Shown: positions 44,049-51,589 of the stretch, piece after piece
Layout: each line of letters starts with the position of its first letter
Position numbering within the stretch: position 1 is the first letter of the stretch
NCBI GenBank assembly: GCA_963834965.1
Contig: CAWIEI010000023.1
Location: 124,001-188,000 of the forward strand
Source of the DNA: Fodinibacter sp963834965
Lineage (GTDB): Bacteria; Actinomycetota; Actinomycetes; Actinomycetales; Dermatophilaceae
Length of the DNA: 64,000 bases
Reading direction: 5' to 3'
Notes under the pieces: model-generated
The model's database searches: none
Seen by the model: only the letters and a program-made list of their open reading frames with translations
Told to the model about the DNA's origin: nothing
Translations under genes and position numbers: made by a program

Positions 44049-46154
44049 TCAGCTGCCGCGCGGCCCCTCGGAGTCGTAGGGACGTGTCCGGGCCGGCGGC
44101 AGGTCGGCCCGGTGCCCGAGGTGCTCCAGCCAGGTGACCAGCTGGCGGTGCACCGCATCCGCGCCGACCAACCGCTCGGGCGGCCGGGGAAGGTCGCTGG
44201 GCCACACCAGCATGGCGCGGTCCTGCCACCCACCGAGGCCACCGTGGCAGCCCACCAGGCCCTCGAAGGCGGCGACCTCACCGGTCACCGGGTCGAGCAG
44301 GCTGTTCACCGCGATGTCGGGAGCTTCGGGCATCGACGAGGCCCGGAGCAGGAAGGCGGCGGCCTCAGGTCGGAAAGGGATCAGCGGGTCGGTGCCGGTC
44401 ACCCCCCCGTCACGCAGCCGGTGCTCCCCCCTCGGACCGATGGCCACCGGGCCCTCGTCGGTCTCGACCACCGCGAACGAGACACCCTCGTGGCCGGTCA
44501 GCCCGGGCAGCAGGGCCGGCCAGCGGGCCTCGATCTCGGCGCGAGTGAGCCGGTGGTCCTCCCCGCTGGCGTACACCAGGCCCAGGTTCCCCGAGCCGAA
44601 GACGAGCATCGGCTGCTCCGATGCCCCTGTCGTCGAAGCCCCGTCGGCCGCCGAGGCGGTCATCACCTGCTGGGCCTGTGACTCCTCGGCCTGGGCCTGC
44701 TCGATGGTGTCGGCACTGCCGGCGCGCAGCGCCTGGGCGACCAGCGCCGGCTGCTCGACAGTGAGGACGTCGACCCGGGCCGACCCCTCGGTGTTCACCT
44801 CGGTGCCGGCCACGGTGGTGCCGGTGAGCCGGGAGACCAGGTCGGACAGGCTCTCGCCGTAGCGGTCGGCGAAGACCTCACCCTGGGACTGGCCGTGGTC
44901 GGAGAGCACCACGATGCGGTAGTCCCGCTTGGCCTCGGCGGCGACCCGCTCGAGCTGGCCGAGCAGCGTGTCGAGCCCGACGAGCGCGTCGAGCGACTCC
45001 GGCCGCATGATGCCGGCGTGGTGAGCGACCGCGTCGTAGTCGACGTAGTCGACGTAGATGCTGCGCGCTCCCGAGGCCAGTGCCTCCCCCACCATCACCG
45101 AGTTGAAGTCACGCATCACACCGTTGAGGGCGCCCCGCTCGCCGGCGAAGTCCCAGCCACGATGTACCCGTGGGCGCATGTCCTGGCGGATCTGCCGGCG
45201 CGCCTGGATGCGTTCGCGCACCAGCTCGCTCGTGGTTCGCACCACCCCTCGCATGAAACCGTCGGGCCGCATCAGGAACCGGTTGAACCTGCGGCGGCCG
45301 TCGCGGTCGCCACGCAGCGCGCCCACCCGGCTCATCGTCGCGAAGGTGGTCGGGGCGTCTCCGCTGAACAGGTTGCTGACCGACACCCCGCCGTCGGCGA
45401 GCAGCCCGTGCCCGTCGGAGTGCAGCGCCTCGATGTCGACGGCATCGGCCGGCTTGTTGGCCACGAAGACCCGACCCGTGGCGCGGTCGACCCACCGGAA
45501 GGCGGGGATGCCGTCGGTCGTGCCGTGCAGGATGCCCATCTGGCTGGCGGGAGTCGTCGCCGGCAGGGTGGGAGTCCACTCCATGAACTGATGGCTGCCG
45601 CCGCGGATCCAGCGAGAAAGAGTCGGCAGGGTGCCACCCATGACGCCCCACTGGAGCACGGGGAAGGGCACGCCGTCGAGCTGGACGAAGAGGATGCCGG
45701 TGACGTCCGGGTCAGGGACCGGTGTGCCCCGCCGGGCACCACGCACCAGGTGCGCGAACACCGCGTCGTTGGTGCCGGCTGTCGTGACCCAGGACACCAA
45801 CGTGACGACGACAGCGACGATCCACGTCGCCCAGAAGGCCGCCAGGAACGAGTCGGCCGTGACCCCCGGCACCAGCGACAGGGCGAGGTAGGCCACGAGC
45901 GCCTGTCCGAGGAGCGCCAGGACCAGAGCGCCCAGCATTCCGAGCGGGGTGGCCAGCGCCACCAGCACCGGCCGGACCACCAGGCCCACCACTGCCATCA
46001 CCAGGGCCACCAGCACCACCGGCCACAGGCCGTCGAAGCTGAGGCCCGGCAGGATCCAGCCGGCCAGCGCGAGGCCCAGGCTGGTTGCCCCGAGCGCCAC
46101 GACCCCCCTCCCGACATCTGACCGGTCGAACCCGGCAAGCCAGGACCTGCGCAT
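44049..46154 (-). CDS. Membrane protein: holin-like four-helix domain fused to alkaline-phosphatase-fold domain
   Basis: The 701-residue protein begins with four hydrophobic helices (about 15-125) of the phage_holin_4_2-like type, followed by a type I phosphodiesterase/alkaline-phosphatase-superfamily domain (from about 150; FVQLDGVPFPVLQWG, PTLPATTPASQMGILHG, YVDYDAVAHHAG, VVLSDHGQSQGE). It probably cleaves phosphodi- or monoesters of a lipid or wall polymer near the membrane. GAGGAG lies 7 bases before the ATG; the longer frame upstream is not coding. Despite the holin name it shows no phage context. Island operator 8 precedes it. Confidence 0.85.
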   Translation of the reverse strand: MRRSWLAGFDRSDVGRGVVALGATSLGLALAGWILPGLSFDGLWPVVLVALVMAVVGLVVRPVLVALATPLGMLGALVLALLGQALVAYLALSLVPGVTADSFLAAFWATWIVAVVVTLVSWVTTAGTNDAVFAHLVRGARRGTPVPDPDVTGILFVQLDGVPFPVLQWGVMGGTLPTLSRWIRGGSHQFMEWTPTLPATTPASQMGILHGTTDGIPAFRWVDRATGRVFVANKPADAVDIEALHSDGHGLLADGGVSVSNLFSGDAPTTFATMSRVGALRGDRDGRRRFNRFLMRPDGFMRGVVRTTSELVRERIQARRQIRQDMRPRVHRGWDFAGERGALNGVMRDFNSVMVGEALASGARSIYVDYVDYDAVAHHAGIMRPESLDALVGLDTLLGQLERVAAEAKRDYRIVVLSDHGQSQGEVFADRYGESLSDLVSRLTGTTVAGTEVNTEGSARVDVLTVEQPALVAQALRAGSADTIEQAQAEESQAQQVMTASAADGASTTGASEQPMLVFGSGNLGLVYASGEDHRLTRAEIEARWPALLPGLTGHEGVSFAVVETDEGPVAIGPRGEHRLRDGGVTGTDPLIPFRPEAAAFLLRASSMPEAPDIAVNSLLDPVTGEVAAFEGLVGCHGGLGGWQDRAMLVWPSDLPRPPERLVGADAVHRQLVTWLEHLGHRADLPPARTRPYDSEGPRGS

Positions 46155-46233
46155 GACAACTCCTCGCGGTTGCACGGATGCGGCACACGTCTGCGCGTCG
46201 CGACCGCATGGTTCGGTGACCAGCAGCGCGTCG

Positions 46234-46278
46234 ATTGTCCAGTGCGACCAACCTGGGGGCATCACCCGTAGTGGGCGG
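46234..46278 (-). promoter_or_regulatory. Island operator 8 and -10 (holin-phosphatase gene)
   Basis: On the minus strand CCGCCC-N5-GGGTGA (46262-46278) is followed after exactly 22 bases by GACAAT (46234-46239). The ATG is about 80 bases further. The distal arm is the most degenerate of the eight. Confidence 0.5.
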
Positions 46279-46415
46279 TGCAGACGGACGGTGAACGGCG
46301 GGGCCGCAGCTCGGCGGCCATCCTTCACCCGGGGCCCGGCATCCGATCGAGAACCGAGCGTGCACTGGCCGGTAGGGCCCGATCTGCGTTTCCGCACGTC
46401 AGGGGCCGATCGAGA

Positions 46416-46492
46416 TGGTGGATGTGAAGGGACTCGAACCCATGGCCTCTCGCGTGTGAAGCGAACGCTCTAACCAACTGAGCTACACATCC
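46416..46492 (-). tRNA. tRNA-Val (anticodon CAC)
   Basis: A full cloverleaf reads on the minus strand: acceptor GGATGTG/CACATCC, anticodon loop TTCACAC giving CAC, T-loop TTCGAGT, and an encoded CCA end. The T-stem has one T-T mismatch and the anticodon stem starts with a G-T pair, which is a little irregular. Confidence 0.93.
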
Positions 46493-46574
46493 GGGTGCCT
46501 GACGGCCTGCCGAGGATATACGGACCTCGCGACTCCGCGGAAATCGACCGGCTCCTGAACGACCGACAACCAGC

Positions 46575-47018
46575 CTACAGACCGGCGTTGGCGTGGAGCC
46601 ACGCCTCCCAGCGGTCCGGTAGGAGCCCGGGCACCCCGGTGAGCCACATCGTCAGCCAGAGCGCGAACCCCACGAAGAAGGCGGTCACCAGCCCGACCAG
46701 GCCCTTGACCCACCACGGCTGCACCCGCACCCACTGCTCCCAGGCGCGCACCTTGCCCTTGACGAACTCCAGCAGCCGCGAGGCCGGCTCGAACTCCGAG
46801 GACCACACCCCGATGCCGAGGATGACGATGACCCAGCCGGGGCCGGGCAGCGGCACCAGCGCGAGGCCGCCGAGCACCATGACCAGCCCGACGACGAACA
46901 CCGCCCCCTGGTACAGCGGCCGCCACCGCGGGCTGGCGCGGATGCGGCGCCGCCACTCCCAGTCGTCCTCGTCGTCGGCCTCGCGCAACAGGTGGCGGCG
47001 CTCCTCCTCGGGCGTCAC
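46575..47018 (-). CDS. Small membrane protein of the PGPGW (TIGR02611) type
   Basis: The 147-residue protein has three hydrophobic helices with the marker VPLPGPGWVIVILGIGVWSSEF between the first two, and a charged N terminus rich in Glu/Arg/Asp. Function unknown. The GTG overlaps the pabC stop by 4 bp, so it belongs to the pabB-pabC unit. Confidence 0.8.
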   Translation of the reverse strand: MTPEEERRHLLREADDEDDWEWRRRIRASPRWRPLYQGAVFVVGLVMVLGGLALVPLPGPGWVIVILGIGVWSSEFEPASRLLEFVKGKVRAWEQWVRVQPWWVKGLVGLVTAFFVGFALWLTMWLTGVPGLLPDRWEAWLHANAGL

Positions 47019-47857
47019 GGGTCGACCCCCCGGGCGGCGTGGGCGGCCCAGACCTGCCGCAGGCGCGCCGTCACCGGCCCGGGAGCGTTCAGCGCACGGC
47101 CGTCGACGGCCGACACAGGGAAGACGTCCTTGATCGACGAGGTGAGAAAGACCTCGTCGGCGCGGGCGAGCACGTCGAGCGGCAGCGTCTCCTCGACCAC
47201 CTCGACCCCGTCGGCCGCGCACCACTCGAGCACGAGCTCGCGGGTGATGCCGGCCAGGCACCCGCTGTCGAGCGGCGGCGTGTGCACCACCTCGTCGAAC
47301 ACGACGAAGACGTTGCTGCCGGTGGCCTCGCACAGCTCGCCGCGGGTGTTCGCGAAGATCGCCTCCAGCGCGCCCTGCTCCTTGGCCCGGGCCAGCGCGA
47401 TGACGTTGTCGGCGTACGACGTCGTCTTCAGACCGGCGGTCGCGGCACGCTCGTTGCGCACCCACGGCACCGTGACGACCGCGCCGTGCGCCTCCGGCCG
47501 CGCGTGCGCCACGGCGGTGACGATGTGGGTGAGGTCGGAGTCGTGCCGGTCCGAGCCGAGCGGTCCGCGCCCGCCCGTCACGGTGAACCGCAGGCGACCG
47601 AAGTCGATCGGCTCCCCGGCGAGCACGGCGTCGATGCCCTCCCGGATGCGGTCGTGGTCGGCCGGCGGCAGGCCGAGGCCGGCCATGGTGCGGTCGAGCC
47701 GGCGCAGGTGACGGGTGACGGCGAACGGCACACCGTGGTCGATCTTTGCCGTCTCGAAGGCACCGTCCCCCACCGTGACGCCGTGGTCGACGGCGCTCAC
47801 CGCGGGGGTGTCGGCGCCGACGAGGGCCCCGTCGACCCAGACCCGGATGTCAGTCAT
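47015..47857 (-). CDS. pabC: Aminodeoxychorismate lyase (class IV PLP enzyme)
   Basis: The 280-residue class IV aminotransferase-fold protein has the PLP lysine in LKTTSYADNV (about 144), the DHGVTVGDGAFETAK start motif and GCLAGITR near 205. Next to pabB it most likely splits aminodeoxychorismate into pyruvate and p-aminobenzoate for folate. A branched-chain or D-amino-acid aminotransferase is the alternative without this context. Three bases separate it from pabB. Confidence 0.87.
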   Translation of the reverse strand: MTDIRVWVDGALVGADTPAVSAVDHGVTVGDGAFETAKIDHGVPFAVTRHLRRLDRTMAGLGLPPADHDRIREGIDAVLAGEPIDFGRLRFTVTGGRGPLGSDRHDSDLTHIVTAVAHARPEAHGAVVTVPWVRNERAATAGLKTTSYADNVIALARAKEQGALEAIFANTRGELCEATGSNVFVVFDEVVHTPPLDSGCLAGITRELVLEWCAADGVEVVEETLPLDVLARADEVFLTSSIKDVFPVSAVDGRALNAPGPVTARLRQVWAAHAARGVDP

Positions 47858-47860
47858 GCG

Positions 47861-48916
47861 TCACACCTTTTCACGGCCCGGCCCGGCGCCGGACGCAAGG
47901 GCGACCAGGTGCGCCGCCTTCAGCTCGGTCTCGCGCCACTCCCCCTCGGCGTCGCTCCCCCAGGTGATGCCGGCCCCGGTCCCGAAACGCAGCAACCGCC
48001 TTCCGGTGTCGTCGCGCGCCACCCAGAACGTGCGGATGCCGACCGCGAGCTCGGCCTCGTCCCGGTCGGCGTCGACCCAGCCCACGGCACCGCAGTACGG
48101 TCCGCGGGGCACTGGCTCGAGGTTGGAGATTGCCTGCAGCGCAGTGTGTTTCGGGGCGCCGCTCACCGACCCCGGCGGGAAGCTGGCATCGAGCAGAGCG
48201 CGCCAGGTCGTGCCGGGCCGCAGGGTTCCCGAGACGTCGGAGACGAGGTGCACGAGCCCCGGATGCCGCTCGACCCGGCAGAGGTGGTCGACCTCCACCG
48301 ACCCGGGCCGGCTGACGTGCCCGAGGTCGTGTCGCACCAGGTCGACGATCATCACGTTCTCCGCGTAGTCCTTGGCCAGCAGCTCGGGCGTCGTGGGTGC
48401 GGTGCCCTTGATCGGCCGCGACGCCACCCGTGACCTGTGGCGCACCAGGTAGGCCTCCGGGGAGGCACAGGCGACCTCGAGCCCGGCCTCCGGAAGGTCG
48501 AGCGTGGCCGCGTACGGCGCCGGGTTACCGGCGGCCAGACGCGCCCCCAGCTCGCCGATGACGGCGTCCTCGGGCAGGTCGTGCTCCAGCACCCGGCAGA
48601 GGTTGACCTGGTAGACCGTGCCGGCGGCGATCCGCCGCCGCACCTCGGCCACGCCTTCGACGTAGGCCGTCCGGTCCAGGCTGGTGCGCCACGCTCCCGG
48701 CAGGGCCGGCCACCGCGAGCCGTCCGCCATCCCCTCCGGGGCGGAGACGGCATCCGGGCCCCGCCGCACGTCGTCCATCCGCACCGCGGTCAGCTCACCC
48801 TCGAAGGTGACGACCACCACCCAGAAGCCGCTCGTCAGGTCGTCGATGTCGTGGCTGACCGCAGCGACACCGCGGGCCACCAGCGACCCGAACCTCGCCT
48901 CCGACACGCCCCGCAT
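47861..48916 (-). CDS. pabB: Aminodeoxychorismate synthase component I (chorismate-binding)
   Basis: The 351-residue protein covers the chorismate-binding catalytic domain (YQVNLCRVLE, SPEAYLVR, RPIKGTAPTT, ENVMIVDLVRHDLGHV, and GSVSGAPKHTA), which makes aminodeoxychorismate from chorismate and ammonia. It is shorter than TrpE and lacks a fused glutaminase; pabA is not in the window. The ATG giving MRGVSEARFG has no ribosome site, and CATACG just before it suggests a leaderless start. It leads a three-gene unit with pabC and a PGPGW protein. Confidence 0.88.
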   Translation of the reverse strand: MRGVSEARFGSLVARGVAAVSHDIDDLTSGFWVVVVTFEGELTAVRMDDVRRGPDAVSAPEGMADGSRWPALPGAWRTSLDRTAYVEGVAEVRRRIAAGTVYQVNLCRVLEHDLPEDAVIGELGARLAAGNPAPYAATLDLPEAGLEVACASPEAYLVRHRSRVASRPIKGTAPTTPELLAKDYAENVMIVDLVRHDLGHVSRPGSVEVDHLCRVERHPGLVHLVSDVSGTLRPGTTWRALLDASFPPGSVSGAPKHTALQAISNLEPVPRGPYCGAVGWVDADRDEAELAVGIRTFWVARDDTGRRLLRFGTGAGITWGSDAEGEWRETELKAAHLVALASGAGPGREKV

Positions 48917-48981
48917 CGTATGCGGGTGGCCGTCCGCTACCTCCGCCGCGGAACCACGGCGGCCGGACGAGAGGTTGTTCG

Positions 48982-49028
48982 ATGGCCCGAGCGGGCCACT
49001 GACAGGAAACGGTCAGGATCCAGACATT
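48982..49028 (+). promoter_or_regulatory. Palindromic site upstream of the copper-oxidase pseudogene
   Basis: ATGGCCCG and CGGGCCAC (48982-48999, 2-base spacer) repeat the motif found at 15192 and 59841. GACATT (49023-49028) lies 24 bases after GGGCCA, or AGACAT after 23. The spacing agrees with the other two sites, but the -10 is weak. Confidence 0.4.
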
Positions 49029-49030
49029 GA

Positions 49031-49060
49031 GCCCACCGGCGTCTGCAGGGGCCGGTGGGC
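49031..49060. repeat. 10-bp inverted repeat before the oxidase pseudogene
   Basis: GCCCACCGGC and GCCGGTGGGC are perfect arms around a 10-base loop, in the leader just upstream of the ribosome site of the pseudogene. It may be a leftover attenuator or operator. Confidence 0.6.
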
Positions 49061-49074
49061 AGGGAGGTACTGCC

Positions 49075-49564
49075 ATGACCCCGTTGCCGCGCCGTTCGGT
49101 ACTCGCAGGGGGCGCGGTCGGCTCGACCTACGACGCGATGTCCGCGAAGTCCGCCGCCCACCGCGGCCCGACCTGGCGGCCCGGGTCGGCCCGAGCCCAC
49201 TACAGGAACGACCAGGCGGCCGGCACGATGTGGCTCCACGACCGCACGCTCGGCATGACCCGCGTCATCGTCCACGCCGGCCCGGTCGGGTTCTACCTGC
49301 TGCGCGGCGGCGCCCACGACCTCGAGCGCGGCGCCAGTTCTTCGGCAACGCGATGATGGTCAACGGCCGCACCCCGCTCCCCCTCGACGGGTGTCGCCGT
49401 CCGCGCCCGCGCCCTGTCGATCACCGAGGCCGAATCCGACATGCTGCCCGGCGAGGTCACCCCGCATCCGGGCGCACTTCGACGAGCGCGCGCTGTTCGT
49501 CTGGCACTGCCACATTCTCGAGCACGAGGACCACGAGATGATGCGCCCGTTCCGGGTGGTCTGA
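49075..49564 (+). pseudogene. Decayed multicopper oxidase (CotA/bilirubin-oxidase type)
   Basis: A strong ribosome site (AGGGAGG) and an ATG begin a Tat-like start (PLPRRSVLAGGAVG), but the product is broken. HYRNDQAAGTMWLHDRTLGMTR and VGFYLLR are in frame one, FFGNAMMVNGRTP in another, TEAESDMLPGEV back in the first, and ERALFVWHCHILEHEDHEMM in the third, ending at TGA 49562-49564. At least three frameshifts and large deletions reduce about 500 codons to about 160. The expected HDH is HDR. The last copper motif HCHILEHE is intact. Confidence 0.85.
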
Positions 49565-49574
49565 ACCGGCGGCG

Positions 49575-50255
49575 TCAGGAGCAGGTGACCACCAGGTGGG
49601 CGCGGCCGAACGTCGAGCGCACGAACGCGGCGTTCGGCTCGTCGACCGCGGCGACCCAAGCGGCCGCGACGTCCGGCGGCTTGCCGAACGCGATGTGCCG
49701 CGCCACCAGCCGCCGGGTGCGCAGCCCGGCGTCGACCTGCACGGCCCACACCTCGTCGAGCAGCCCCCGCACCGCCGCCCACGGGCCGTCGCCGACGAGC
49801 AGGTAGTTGCCCTCGGTGACGACGACGTCGGTGCCCGCGGGCACCTCGATGGCACCGGCCACCGACTCCTCGATCGACCGGTCGTAGGTGGGCGCCCACA
49901 CGGTGTCAGGCCCGCCGCTGCGCAGCCGGGTGAGCAGGGCGGTGTAGCCCGCGCCGTCGAAGGTGTCGAGGGCTCCCTTGCGGTCGGCCCGGCCCAGCGC
50001 AGCCAGCGCGACGTTGGCGAGGTGGAAGCCGTCCATGGGCACGAGCACCGCCGTGGTGCCCATGTCGCGCAGCGCGGCCACCAGGGATGCCGTGAGCGTG
50101 GACTTCCCGGCCCCCGGCTCGCCCACCACTCCGACCAGGACGGGCCGGCCGCGGTCGACGCGGGCCTGCAGCGCCCTCACCCGCTCGACGAGCTGCTCGA
50201 TCGTGGGCTCGTAGTCCCCCGGGGCCGGATCGGGCCCAGGCACCCGGGTCGTCAC
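49575..50255 (-). CDS. Uridine-kinase/phosphoribulokinase-type nucleoside kinase
   Basis: The 226-residue P-loop kinase has GEPGAGKST near 46-54, VPMDGFHLANVAL near 73 and VVVTEGNYLL near 145, the motifs of the PanK/udk/fructose-kinase-like family. It would phosphorylate a small sugar or nucleoside; the substrate is unknown. Its GTG overlaps the potassium-channel stop by 4 bp, so they are co-translated. Confidence 0.82.
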   Translation of the reverse strand: MTTRVPGPDPAPGDYEPTIEQLVERVRALQARVDRGRPVLVGVVGEPGAGKSTLTASLVAALRDMGTTAVLVPMDGFHLANVALAALGRADRKGALDTFDGAGYTALLTRLRSGGPDTVWAPTYDRSIEESVAGAIEVPAGTDVVVTEGNYLLVGDGPWAAVRGLLDEVWAVQVDAGLRTRRLVARHIAFGKPPDVAAAWVAAVDEPNAAFVRSTFGRAHLVVTCS

Positions 50256-51028
50256 TTCTTGCGCCCGCCGGCGAACTGCGACACCACGATCGCGACGATG
50301 GTCACGAGGAACACCTGGCCGAGCACCGCCTCCGATGACACCAGCAGGCGCGACACCTGCGTGGTCGGGGCGATGTCGCCGATGCCGAGCGTCGACATCG
50401 TGGTCATGCTCAGGTACATCATCGCGCTCGACGGCTGCAGCTCGCCGAACGGCGGTGCACTGCTCCACACCTGGCTCGCGGTGTAGAGAGCGGCGTAGGC
50501 CACGCCGATCTGCAGATAGGCGGTGACGGCCCCGAGCACGGTGCGCCCGCCGACGATGGTGTGCTGGGAGATCCGCCGGATGACGATGATGGGCACGACG
50601 ATGACGAGGGCGACCCACAGGGGGTCGGCCTGCTCGGGTGTCACGACGACCAGGGTCTTGTCGCCGACCAGCTTCTCGGCGAGGGACAGGAACGCGAGGA
50701 GCGCGATGGCCACCAGCACCACCACGGTGACCACGCGGCGGGCTCGGCGGCGCATCCCCGTCGCCCGCGCCGCCGCGACCAGCGCGGCCCCGCTCATCGC
50801 ATGGGCGAGCAGCGAGTCGCCGTAGGAGGTGCCCACGTTGACCAGCGACGAGACCACGATCGTGGCGATGACGAAGAACAGCACCACGCCGAACTTGTCG
50901 ACCGGGTCGGCGCGCCAGGATCGCCAGCCACGCGTGAGCCAGGGGAACACCGCCCAGGGGCGGGGCAGCGGACCGTACGTGGGCGGGGGTTGGACTGGTT
51001 CCGCCGTCTCGGGGTGCTCGCTGCTCAC
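50252..51028 (-). CDS. Potassium-channel-family membrane protein with unusual filter
   Basis: The 258-residue protein has about four to five hydrophobic helices and a C-terminal Ion_trans_2 pore: MMYLSMTTMSTLGIGDIAPTTQVSR near 200. The filter reads TLGIGD rather than the canonical TVGYGD. Selectivity may be altered. The GTG has AGGAG seven bases upstream; an in-frame extension of 65 Arg-rich residues is rejected. It forms a two-gene unit with the kinase. Confidence 0.8.
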   Translation of the reverse strand: MSSEHPETAEPVQPPPTYGPLPRPWAVFPWLTRGWRSWRADPVDKFGVVLFFVIATIVVSSLVNVGTSYGDSLLAHAMSGAALVAAARATGMRRRARRVVTVVVLVAIALLAFLSLAEKLVGDKTLVVVTPEQADPLWVALVIVVPIIVIRRISQHTIVGGRTVLGAVTAYLQIGVAYAALYTASQVWSSAPPFGELQPSSAMMYLSMTTMSTLGIGDIAPTTQVSRLLVSSEAVLGQVFLVTIVAIVVSQFAGGRKK

Positions 51029-51186
51029 CGGTGCTCCTGGAAGTGGCGCCACCACGTCGGCGGCACGGCGAGGACAACCTATCGCCACTCGCGCGACGGG
51101 CAGCCGTGGCACGCCGCGCCCGCGAGCCCCCGCCACCCGGGACCACGGCGAGAGCCCACCACGGGTGTGGTGGGCTCTCGAGGATG

Positions 51187-51264
51187 TGGTGGACGCGAGA
51201 GGACTCGAACCTCCGACCCCCACCGTGTCAAGGTGGTGCGCTAACCAGGCTGCGCTACGCGTCC
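51187..51264 (-). tRNA. tRNA-Val (anticodon GAC)
   Basis: Minus-strand cloverleaf: acceptor GGACGCG/CGCGTCC, anticodon loop TTGACAC giving GAC, T-loop TTCGAGT, encoded CCA. It is the last of a Gly-Cys-Val array. Confidence 0.95.
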
Positions 51265-51310
51265 GTGGGGTGCTGCTGTGCTGAACTGCTGCTCGTGCGG
51301 GTACTACTCG

Positions 51311-51381
51311 AGGTGGAGACGGGATTTGAACCCGTGTACGCGGCTTTGCAGGCCGCTGCCTCGCCTCTCGGCCACTCCACC
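51311..51381 (-). tRNA. tRNA-Cys (anticodon GCA)
   Basis: Minus-strand cloverleaf: acceptor GGTGGAG/CTCCACC, anticodon loop CTGCAAA giving GCA, T-loop TTCAAAT and discriminator T as normal for Cys. CCA is not encoded. Confidence 0.95.
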
Positions 51382-51403
51382 GTGGGGGCGGCTACACCCT
51401 CCG

Positions 51404-51476
51404 AGCGGATGACCGGGTTCGAACCGGCGACCTCAACCTTGGCAAGGTTGCGCTCTACCAACTGAGCTACATCCGC
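51404..51476 (-). tRNA. tRNA-Gly (anticodon GCC)
   Basis: Minus-strand cloverleaf: acceptor GCGGATG/CATCCGC, anticodon loop TTGCCAA giving GCC, T-loop TTCGAAC. CCA is not encoded. It is first in the Gly-Cys-Val array. Confidence 0.95.
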
Positions 51477-51589
51477 GCGCGCCGTGGCTGTCGAAAACCC
51501 CTTTGGCGTGCTCGCAGACATTATCCGATCGCCGCGACGAACTCCAAACCGGCCACACCCGGGCGCGGCCCCGCGCCGCACCGGGACCG

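Noticed and set aside
44049..46154. Prophage suggested by the holin-like domain
   Set aside because: No other phage genes, integrase or attachment repeats are nearby, and the helices are fused to an enzyme.
46155..46397. 81-codon N-terminal extension of the holin-phosphatase gene
   Set aside because: It contains operator 8 and its -10, and the ATG at 46154 has GAGGAG at the right distance.
51187..51476. The tRNA cluster as an integration site
   Set aside because: No integrase and no duplicated tRNA 3' end were seen on either side.
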